From: Triparma columacea
Lineage: Eukaryota > Sar > Bolidophyceae > Parmales > Triparmaceae
Assembly: GCA_030267965.1 (NCBI GenBank)
Contig: BRYA01000828.1
Location: 444 to 20,113 of the forward strand
Reading direction: 5' to 3'
Length of the DNA stretch: 19,670 nt
Below are positions 1 to 7,240 of the stretch, piece after piece; the first letter of the stretch is position 1; each line of letters starts with the position of its first letter. The notes beneath the pieces are model-generated. The model saw only the letters and a list, made by a program, of their open reading frames with translations. It was not told the DNA's origin and did not search any database. The position numbers and the translations under genes were made by a program.

Positions 1-381
1 CTATACTTGAAATCCGACACGGCACAATAAAGTGCTCTAGGCTGCTGACAGAATGGCCAGTAGCAGATTCCGATGAGGCAACTCTCTTTGCCCCAAAATT
101 GGCTTCCCCATTTTCTCCTTCCAGAGGCCTCTGCAAACACCCAAGAATGGCATGAAAAAGTCACCGAACCGAAAAAAATCTCATATTGTACTCGACACAT
201 CGATATTTCGGTTCGTGCCTTTGCTACCCCCGCCCTCCCTTCGACCGCTCGACAGTCTCCCGCATATAATCGATACTGTGCCAGAACAAGGGAACCACCC
301 GTGGAACCCCCAAACTTCGTCCACTTGTTGGGCATTCTCTAACCCTCATCCTCGCGGGCACCTTACCCAAACCACAAATAA
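1..381. other. Left flank, no gene recognised
   Basis: This stretch precedes the ATG of the first gene. Short open frames exist (for example from about 73 to 342), but they show no domain, repeat or convincing composition, and two overlap in different frames. It presumably carries the promoter and 5' UTR of the membrane-protein gene that starts at 382. I see no TATA box or other element that I can defend. Confidence 0.5.
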
Positions 382-2181
382 ATGTCTATACCAGCGATGA
401 AAGTCGCACCTTGCGACGACGAAGTAGAGCCATTAGAGACAAAGAACCATCCACACACCCCACCAAAGTTGAAGCGTGTTGGGGAATTGACTCATCCACC
501 AAAGTTGAAGCGTGCAGGGGCCTTAACTCGTCTCCACGTAGCTGAGGATCCTCGATCTTTGCTCCCGACACGGCGTATCATCGCAATAGTTATATTGGCC
601 AGCGCCGTGAACGCATGCCGTGACCCATTTAACAACACGATTCCTGGCTTTGTGATAAACACACTCTTCTTGGTCAATCTGACCTTGCCACTGACTTGCC
701 TTGTCATGGGTAGCTTCGTGTTTAAGACGTACGAGCTGCCAATGGGCAATAAGGCCATGTTCCTGGCTCTCATCTTGATTCGGGCAGGCTTCATGATAGG
801 ACATACGGTACATATGGAGAGGTTTGGTTTTTACACGGCGAATCTTGCCTTGGGATTCCTCTTCTTCCTCGCAGCGCACTTCTCCTACCCCCTCTCGCCC
901 CCCACATTCTTCACAAACTACACAATGCCCTTCTGGTACGTTCTCGGTTTCCTCTGGCATATTTCCTCCCTAATATCATCCACTTTGTCTTTCTTTGTCT
1001 TTTTAGCGTACGTTGCGTATTCAATCGTCATATCCACCTGGCTGTTGGCCAAGGCAAACCCCAAGACCCGAGCTTCCAGCCAGTACCTGGCGTTCGTTGC
1101 TTTCCTAACGCCTTGCAGCGGCTGGGCGATCGGCACGGTTTTGATGAAGGTGCGTACCTTATCAACCTTCTGGAAAAGCATCGCTCTTCAATGTTGCAGC
1201 ACTGTCATACAAAGCATCGCACACCCCGCTGCCTTGAGGGCGAGTGACAAGAATAAGTTCGCCGTCCTAATGTTCGGTGTGTACTTGGGCATCGATATTG
1301 GCCAGACGTTGCTCTTTCTTGAGGTAAAGTTGGGGACGCTAGAGTTCTTCAAATGTATAATAGTTCAGGAAGTGGGGGGCATTTGGAAGAACAGCGGCGT
1401 TAAGGAATTCTGCCAGTACATCGTCGGGATGAGGAGGACGAACCCCTTCAGAGACGAGGATTATGTTCGCTGTTTGATGAAGAAGGGGATGGTTGATACG
1501 ATTAGCGAAGTGCTTTCGGTTGTTTCTGTGTTGGTAATGTTCGTTGTGGAAAAAGCCTTGCTGCCATACACTACACCGGTGACTGTCACGAAGCACCAAG
1601 TGAGGAACGACACGGTCACAGATACAATCGAGTGGGAATTTGAGTCTCCCGTTTGTGTGACGACGTGCGCCGGCTGGGTCGCCTCAGCCGGACTCGAGGA
1701 GAAGGAGGACAAGTCAGCAGCCGAGGTGACAGCCCTCGTGGCGGTCGTGCTGGTTTTTAGGTGAGGAGAGGGGCGGCGAGCGAAGCAAGCCGCGGAAATA
1801 GATGGATTATTGAAAGGGTAACGAAATCCGTCAAGACCTTCCCACCAAATCCTCTAACACAAGAATCCCCCCCCCCCCCCCCCTCCCCTCTCTAGGTTCA
1901 CGTTCATGTTCTTGGAGAGGCACCATCTGTCACAGTTGACATTCAACAACGGTGTTTCCAGGCAGAAGACCACAGGCGACACTGCCAACCAGGATGCCCG
2001 TAAGATATTCGCCTCGTCCCCCACCTTCTACTTGTTTGTCGTTAGCTTCGCGGCAATCGCCGGTGCGACGGGGGGCTCGTACAGCGGCACGTGGAGCCAG
2101 CTGCACCTTGACGAGAGGGGCCTGCTGACAGGGATTGCGATCGACCATTGGAGGAAGGTGGGCGGCGACGACGGGGAGTGA
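382..2181 (+). CDS. Unknown multi-pass membrane protein (2 exons)
   Basis: Exons 382-1760 and 1896-2181 join in phase 2 (AG|G restores an Arg codon), giving 554 aa. The intron has a GTGAGG donor and a CTCTCTAG acceptor. The N-terminal 60 residues are hydrophilic and carry a 36-bp tandem duplication (461-532), giving two PPKLKR blocks. About ten hydrophobic segments follow, near residues 65-80, 90-113, 125-142, 150-170, 183-205, 205-223, 235-255, 292-313, 373-393 and 448-466, with a last one at 503-518. The splice falls inside the penultimate hydrophobic helix, and joining the exons restores that helix, which supports the model. The protein is probably embedded in a membrane, but I do not recognise the family and assign no transport or enzymatic role. 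Its stop codon lies 60 bp from that of the convergent aprataxin-like gene. Confidence 0.75.
1761..1895 (+). other. Intron with C17 tract and GCGAAGC motif
   Basis: The intron is 135 bp, starts GTGAGG and ends CTCTCTAG. A run of 17 C residues (1867-1883) serves as the polypyrimidine tract just before the acceptor. Near its 5' end (about 1776-1790) it carries a GCGAGCGAAGC-type motif that recurs in other introns of the window. Reading through meets an in-frame TGA at once, so retention would truncate the protein. Confidence 0.8.
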
Positions 2182-2241
2182 GGGATAGAAAAAGAAGCTT
2201 TCATGTGTTTTTGTTCAGAAGGTTTTGCTTTTAGCGCCACG

Positions 2242-3069
2242 CTACGAATCACGCGCACGTTTGACCCCCCTGTAGGGTTCGTTTTTGACCTCGGCCTCCT
2301 TGACCCTTGAAACGTGAGTTTCCGTCCCCTCCCAGAGCAGCGTTCCGTTCCAGCGGGGCCTGGGGGGCGCCGCCCTCTCCCCGCAGAGCACCTCGCAGGA
2401 ATGCTGGTGTTCCAACCAATCCTTGAACGCACCGCGACCCGACTTCGACCAATTACAACCGCTGCAGGAGAGCATCTTGCTGTCGAAGGAAGGGCCCAGG
2501 CTTGAGATAACGACCTTTCTCTTTCCACCCAGAAGCCCATTATCGAGGAATTGCGAAATTGTATCGAGGGGCACGAAGAAGTCCGAGAGGAAGGAAGAAA
2601 CGTGCTGGTATTTCTTGACGTTCGAACCGCAGATTATACCGGTAGGGATGCAGTGGAGGTGGAGAGGGTTGAGGGAGGGGGTAGAATGGAAACCGAGGAG
2701 GGGAGGGAGAGGAGGGAGGGGGGTGGGGGAGGAAGAAGAGGAGAGGGATATGGGAATCAAACGATTACAAACCTCAGACATGTAGTTGATAATGCCTCGA
2801 TCATCAGCCGTCAGGTCCTCCACGTCTTTGATCCTCCCATCCCTCGGGATCACCAGAAAGTGCGTGGATGATTTGTTATACCTGTCATAGATGCAAACAA
2901 CCTTGTCATCGAAACACCATACACCTGGATGAGGTGACAATGAGGGAAGAAAGGTCGACTTGATGAGGATACTTAGAGCATGAGGGAAGGGGAGCTTCGG
3001 TGGGTCGTTAGGTGGGTTGTAGGGGGGGATATTTGAGGGGTTGAGAAGAGAGCTCGGAGGCAGGTCCAT
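2242..3069 (-). CDS. APTX: Aprataxin-like HIT / zinc-finger protein
   Basis: This gene is a single exon of 275 aa. The ATG at 3069 is chosen because the frame upstream opens only at a TTG codon. Residues 28-175 form a HIT domain: strands around VVCIYDRY and HFLVIPRDG, then GFHSTPS, then the active-site motif PLHLHCI with H137 and H139. An NVKKYQHVSSF segment matches the KKHWNSF region of aprataxins. A C2-H-type zinc finger follows (C202, C205, H221, with H223/C225 near), and the tail (KRARDS) is basic and may be a nuclear signal. Aprataxins remove 5'-AMP left by failed DNA ligation, acting in the nucleus. The FHA domain of animal aprataxin is absent. Residues 105-124 are a Ser/Pro-rich insertion. 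The first His of the canonical HxHxH motif is Pro here. I recall that plant forms also vary at this position, so activity is still plausible. Confidence 0.75.
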   Translation of the reverse strand: MDLPPSSLLNPSNIPPYNPPNDPPKLPFPHALSILIKSTFLPSLSPHPGVWCFDDKVVCIYDRYNKSSTHFLVIPRDGRIKDVEDLTADDRGIINYMSEVCNRLIPISLSSSSSPTPLPPLPPLLGFHSTPSLNPLHLHCIPTGIICGSNVKKYQHVSSFLSDFFVPLDTISQFLDNGLLGGKRKVVISSLGPSFDSKMLSCSGCNWSKSGRGAFKDWLEHQHSCEVLCGERAAPPRPRWNGTLLWEGTETHVSRVKEAEVKNEPYRGVKRARDS

Positions 3070-3336
3070 TTTAATTGTCAAAACGCTCTCCTCCGTCAAT
3101 TGGAGAGAAGAGAGTGATCCTGATATACTTAATATATTCAGTCTCTTGCCGTATTCAGCGCGAGATGAGGACGTATAGGCTGCTTAAACCAGGGCAATTT
3201 TTGCTCTCCATAAAAACATCCATAATATCAGGCTGTAATACGACTAATTAGGTGATAAGTTTGCTTTTACGTTAACGATTGATTGTAGTTCGACGAAAAT
3301 AAATTGTCTACCCGATAAACTCATCAAGAGGTCCAA
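3070..3336. promoter_or_regulatory. Divergent intergenic region, probable bidirectional promoter
   Basis: These 267 bp separate the start codons of the aprataxin-like gene (minus) and the armadillo-RING gene (plus). The stretch is more AT-rich than the flanking coding DNA. No TATA box, Inr or repeat stands out. The promoter role is inferred only from the head-to-head gene layout. Confidence 0.45.
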
Positions 3337-4677
3337 ATGGATGGGGTTAAGGATCTTGTCAAAGTTCTAACAACCAGTAATGGAAAGGTCGCGCTCGAGA
3401 AGGCTACAAGAACGGTGTTGGAGCTAGGGAAGGTAGATGAGAATAAGCTCAAGTTAGTTGAGGAGGAGGGCTTGATTGGGGGATTGGTTAGGGTGATGAG
3501 GAAGGACGGAGAGAGGTTTAGGGTGGCAAGGGAGGATGCAGTGAGGGCGATTATGTGGATAAGTAAGGGAGGAAGCGCAGAGGTGAAGGAGAGGTTGTTT
3601 ATGCACGAGGAGCTGATTGCCGGCTTGGTCGCGATAGTAGGACAGAATGGGAGCGAGTATAAGTGGGCGAGGGAAAAGGCTGTGGCGGCAATACACAACA
3701 TTGCTAACGGCGCCGTTTTGGTGAAGAAGGGTTTGTTTAAGCACGAGGGGCTGATTGCCGGCTTGGTTGAGATACTAGGACAGAGGGGGGTTGAACACAA
3801 AACGGCCAGGGAAAATGCTTTGTGGGCGATAAACAACATTTCTTCTGGCGCCGACGCAGAGGTGAAGAAGGGTTTGTTTAAGCACGAGGGGCTGATTGCC
3901 GGCTTGGTCGAGATAGTAGGACAGAAGGGGAGAGAGTATAAGTGGGCGAGGAAAAAGGCTGTGGAGGCAATAAACAGCATTGCTAAACGCAACGTCGGCC
4001 TACTTCACTTCCCTGAATTGATGTTACATATTGAGGCGATAATTGGAGACGCGACCCTCAGCGGCAAAGACACAAAGAAAATGGCGTTGAAACTCAAGAA
4101 GAAGATCGAGCATATGGGTGGGGGGGGGCAGTCGAACCCCTCGAGCACACAGTCTTTTGGTTCAAACACGGCTGGATCCGTGCGCATGGAGAAGGAGCTG
4201 GCCGAGATGCGCACCGAGCAGGCCGAGATGCGCACCGAGCAGGCCGCGATTAAATCCTCCCTAACCTCCGTCCAGGACTCCCTCTTCCGCGTCGAGAAGG
4301 CCCTCGCCACCCTCACCTCCACCCTCGCCCCGACCGAAACCCTCGACCTCAACGACATCTCCACGACCCTCTCAAACCCCCCCCCCCTCACCGACTCCAC
4401 CGGCAACAACAAGCGGTCAAACCTCGCCATCCTCGCCGACAATCAAGACTCCTTCAACCACACACTCAAGAAGGTCAAGAAGGAGAAGGAGGACGTCTCC
4501 CGGTCCCTCTCGGCCCTCGAAGACGCCGAAACTTGCACCGTGTGCTTGGTTGCGAAACGGGGCGTCCTTTTCTTACCATGCGGACACCTGGTCTGCTGCG
4601 GGGAGTGCTCGGAAAGGGTAGACGAATGCCCGATTTGCAGGAAGGTTATCAGGAAACGCTTGACGGTGTTCATGTAA
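3337..4677 (+). CDS. Armadillo-repeat protein with C-terminal RING finger
   Basis: This gene is a single exon of 446 aa. Residues 1-230 form armadillo-like alpha-helical repeats. Three units are nearly identical (LIAGLVEI..GQ.G.E.K.AREKAV.AI..IA). A short coiled coil follows (about 280-330) and includes a perfect repeat of EMRTEQA. A Pro/Thr-rich linker leads to a RING-HC finger at residues 400-434: C400, C403, C415, H417, C421, C424, C431, C434, with the CPIC ending typical of IAP/MIB-type RINGs. The likely role is an E3 ubiquitin ligase, with the armadillo array binding substrate. Substrate and location are not visible, and no signal peptide or membrane segment is present. The stop codon is followed at once by a run of A. 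The gene is convergent with the DCTN5-like gene, 77 bp away. Confidence 0.8.
   Translation: MDGVKDLVKVLTTSNGKVALEKATRTVLELGKVDENKLKLVEEEGLIGGLVRVMRKDGERFRVAREDAVRAIMWISKGGSAEVKERLFMHEELIAGLVAIVGQNGSEYKWAREKAVAAIHNIANGAVLVKKGLFKHEGLIAGLVEILGQRGVEHKTARENALWAINNISSGADAEVKKGLFKHEGLIAGLVEIVGQKGREYKWARKKAVEAINSIAKRNVGLLHFPELMLHIEAIIGDATLSGKDTKKMALKLKKKIEHMGGGGQSNPSSTQSFGSNTAGSVRMEKELAEMRTEQAEMRTEQAAIKSSLTSVQDSLFRVEKALATLTSTLAPTETLDLNDISTTLSNPPPLTDSTGNNKRSNLAILADNQDSFNHTLKKVKKEKEDVSRSLSALEDAETCTVCLVAKRGVLFLPCGHLVCCGECSERVDECPICRKVIRKRLTVFM
3600..3990 (+). repeat. Tandem coding repeats (138/141 bp) in the armadillo region
   Basis: The segment CTGATTGCCGGCTTGGT recurs at about 3613, 3751 and 3892, giving periods of 138 and 141 bp. 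Flanking codons such as GTGAAGAAGGGTTTGTTTAAGC are also shared between units. DNA-level identity this high indicates recent in-frame duplication or gene conversion of armadillo units rather than old divergence. Confidence 0.85.
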
Positions 4678-4754
4678 AAAAAAAAGGCTCGGTCGGAAAA
4701 AGTTGTATTATCATTGAAACCTTTGGGTCAAGCCGCCCTTTGGAGTATTTTACC

Positions 4755-5561
4755 TTATATGAGCACCTCCATCCTCCCCCCAATGACCTCATCAACCCTC
4801 CCCCATCCCTCCCTACATATCCATTCAACCTCCTCCCTGAACCCGTCCGTCGTGTCCATTTCGATCTCCCCCTCCCTCCCGATAACCACGCACGGCGGGT
4901 AAGACAGCACCGCCTTAGCCCCATCATCACCGAAAGCTACGTCCCCTACAACAACTTCTCCCTCTAGGCCCGGAGGGGGGGCGGGGGAGGGGGGGAAACC
5001 TACTCTACTCCCGGGTCTAACGAGTGTGCAGTCCCGGATGGTTAGACCGGGGGAGAGGGTAACGTTGGGACCTATTAGACAGGAGGAACCTATGGTGCAG
5101 GAGGGAGGGATCACACATGATGAACCTATGTATGTGTACTTCCCTGAGGTGGGGGGGGGGGGGGTGAGGAGAGGGGATGTAGGGTTGACATTAAACAAGG
5201 GCTCACTTCCTGTAACCCAATATCCCACAACCACCAACTTAAGAGCTACTTCCCCGTCTTCACTCACGCCCGTTGTACACCAAGATAAAGAGATCCCCCC
5301 TTCCACCCTCCCCCTCCCCCCCCTTCCCCCTTTCCTTAACTCACCGATAATCACACCCTCCCCTTCCTCCTCCCCTCCGATTTTACAGTTCTCTCCAATA
5401 ACGACTCCTCTACCAGCCTTCACAACACCCACGGTAGCTGAGTTATTTATAAGGCACTTACCACCGAGGGATAAGGACGTGGGTGATGTTAGTGATGCTG
5501 TACGGGATATGTAGGATAGAGTGGAGGTACGGATGAAGGGGGTTGGGGTGTTTGAGGACAT
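4755..5561 (-). CDS. DCTN5: Dynactin subunit 5 (p25)-like left-handed beta-helix protein
   Basis: The unspliced frame is 268 aa. I favour two exons (5561-5345 and 5143-4755), which give 201 aa, close to the roughly 180 aa usual for p25. The N-terminus (FIRTSTLSYISR, then LSLGGKCLI) matches the p25 pattern YIETASGNKVSR...LNGKTIV. Hexapeptide repeats follow. After removal of the proposed intron, IIGKYTYIGSSCVI lines up with the p25 segment IGDHVFIEEDCVV, and then TIGSSCLIGPNVTL. The C-terminal EIEMDTTDGFREE resembles the p25 end. p25 sits at the pointed end of dynactin and helps attach cargo to dynein, so a flagellar or vesicle-motor role is expected. The alternative is a dynactin p27 or another hexapeptide-repeat protein. 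If the frame is unspliced, a Gly/Pro-rich 67-aa insert interrupts the helix. Confidence 0.6.
   Translation of the reverse strand: MSSNTPTPFIRTSTLSYISRTASLTSPTSLSLGGKCLINNSATVGVVKAGRGVVIGENCKIGGEEEGEGVIIGELRKGGRGGRGRVEGGISLSWCTTGVSEDGEVALKLVVVGYWVTGSEPLFNVNPTSPLLTPPPPTSGKYTYIGSSCVIPPSCTIGSSCLIGPNVTLSPGLTIRDCTLVRPGSRVGFPPSPAPPPGLEGEVVVGDVAFGDDGAKAVLSYPPCVVIGREGEIEMDTTDGFREEVEWICREGWGRVDEVIGGRMEVLI
5144..5344 (-). other. Probable in-frame intron with C14 tract in the DCTN5-like gene
   Basis: On the sense strand it starts GTGAGT and ends ACCTCAG after 14 consecutive C (5151-5164 as G on +). This resembles the C17-CTCTCTAG arrangement of the first intron of the window. It is 201 bp, a multiple of three, phase 1 and free of stops, so simple ORF calling reads through it. 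Removing it restores continuous beta-helix repeats. Nested alternatives exist (5210-5344 or 5144-5206), because GTGAGC and TTACAG also occur inside. Confidence 0.6.
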
Positions 5562-5809
5562 TTTGAGGTGTGTTAGAGTGAGATGATGTGTGTGATATTG
5601 TGAAGTGTGTATTTAGGGTGTTATGGTGATTTTGATGTAAATGTTGACGTTTTGAGGTTGAAAAGAAGGGAATAAGAATGTGCCTTCCCTCCGATCCGTG
5701 GATTTCGGGCGGACTCCCTCATTTTCTCTCCTCATTTTTTCAACACTTATACCCAAAGCCATTGAATACTACAGAATACTACCTACACACACACACATAC
5801 ACACAGAGG
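5562..5809. promoter_or_regulatory. Divergent intergenic region with GT-rich and (AC)n tracts
   Basis: The region lies between the DCTN5-like start (minus) and the preferred GH26-like start at 5810. It has a GT-rich stretch (about 5575-5640) and a CA-rich microsatellite ending ACACACAG (about 5783-5805) just before the ATG. The latter could be a splice acceptor for an unseen 5' exon. A longer in-frame start exists at 5678, but the extra 44 residues do not look like a signal peptide. Confidence 0.4.
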
Positions 5810-7170
5810 ATGAAAACATGCATTGGACAGGACTTATCATCAATTAAAAAGCACATAAACAACTTTGGCATCCCAGATGAGATCATGTTTTACACAAACA
5901 TTACGCAAATTAAAGGCATAGATGGTATTGTAGACTATGGAAGTGGCATACAGAGCCTTCCTAAACTCAAGATGCTATACGATCCAAAGGAGGGTGAGGA
6001 CACCCCCCTCCTTGGTAGTGTTAACATTGGTCTCTGGCTCTCATCTGTCCCTGGCCTCCACTCCATCATATCGGGCGAACTTGATGATAACCTCAGAACT
6101 ATCCACGACGCCGTAGTCAAACAAAGGTGAGCGAGAAGTGGAGGGTTGGTGATAACAACGACGAGAGCACAGTTATTGTTATTGATTCCAACCCCGACCC
6201 CATCTCCCCACGAAACACAGGTGGAAAGAAGTAGACCTTCGAATAGGCTACGAGTTTGACAACCCTGACTTCTCTTACTACGACGTTGACGCCGCTGAAA
6301 GTGGGGACGAACAGGACCCCTCTTACTGCTCTCTCTACTGGTCAGCAGGAACGTCCACCTACAAGGATGCTTACCGTTACGTTGTTAATTTCATTCGGTC
6401 CCTATCAGGCTCCTCCTCCGACGATGGGAAGACAGAGTGGAATTACGTCTGGCACAGTTGGGGCCGTGGAACGTCTGGAACCGGCAGGTGCGGATTCGAG
6501 TACTGGTACCCCGGGGACGCGTATGTTGATAAGGTCGGAGTTAGTCTCTTTAATGCCCCTTTCAACGACGGTGTAAACAACACTAGCCAAGCGAACGAGA
6601 AGGGTAAGGGAGGGGATGACAAGGTGAACGAGAACATGGGCACCGCTAGGGCGGTTGGTGAATTTGCGAGGGGGAGGGGGAAGGAGCTTATAATCGCAGA
6701 GAGCGCGCCGTTTGGGGGAGTATATGAAGGGGTTTGGGGGGACTGGTTTGAGGTCGTCGAAGAGGTGAGGAGGAAAAAGGAGGAAGGGGGGGGGAAATAT
6801 CTTCGGAGAAGACACTGGGGAAGGTTAGAGCAAAGCTAACACACACAACCCAACCACCTCTCCATCACAGTTTGTGGTTGATTACGACGTCAGCACTTGG
6901 TGTTACATCGACTGCGACTGGGACTCTCAACGGATGTGGAAGGGTGTGGGTTTCGGGGATACCAGGCTTACCAGCGACGAGCTGACTTCCGAAATGTGGA
7001 GGGGAGTTGAGTGGGGGCTCTTCCTAGACAAGGACAAAGACGAGGGAAAGTGGGGGAGGCTGGGGGTAGGGGTATGCCTGATCGTAGGACTCGCGGTATA
7101 CACGTTGACAGCGGTAGGCTGGAGCAGGAAGAGAGGGAGCAGGAGGTACAGCTACGAGAGGATCAGATGA
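5810..7170 (+). CDS. GH26-like glycoside hydrolase with C-terminal membrane anchor (3 exons)
   Basis: Exons 5810-6126, 6221-6764 and 6871-7170 join with phases 2 and 0, giving 386 aa. Donors are GTGAGC and GTGAGG; acceptors are CACAG. The catalytic domain runs from CIGQDL at the N-terminus through VDYGSG, LRIGYEFD, VWHSWG, WYPGDAYVDKVGVS and LIIAESAPFGG to YIDCDWD. The likely acid/base is E117 (in YEFD) and the likely nucleophile E266 (in AESAPF), by analogy with GH26 clan-A enzymes, which cleave beta-mannans or related beta-glycans. One membrane helix (about 351-370) is followed by a basic cytosolic tail (RKRGSRRYSYERIR). This predicts a type I or tail-anchored enzyme facing the lumen or outside. 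No signal peptide is visible; one may lie in an unseen upstream exon. The stop codon is 70 bp from that of the convergent gene. Confidence 0.75.
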
Positions 7171-7240
7171 ATTTCCTTTTGGAGTGGAGAAAACTCCCCG
7201 AAACTTATATTTACCTCACTTTCTAATACAACAACACCTT

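Noticed and set aside
73..400. Two overlapping ORFs of 89 and 82 aa at the left edge
   Set aside because: They overlap in different frames, have no recognisable domain, and lie in the presumed promoter of the first gene.
2660..2760. Possible intron over the Ser/Pro-rich insertion of the aprataxin-like gene
   Set aside because: A donor-like GT exists, but there is no AG before the conserved GFHSTPS segment, so it is kept as a coding insertion.
7171..7240. Short inverted repeat GGAGT...ACTCC in a convergent gap
   Set aside because: A 5-bp stem is too short to call a terminator, and hairpin terminators are not expected for eukaryotic mRNA genes.
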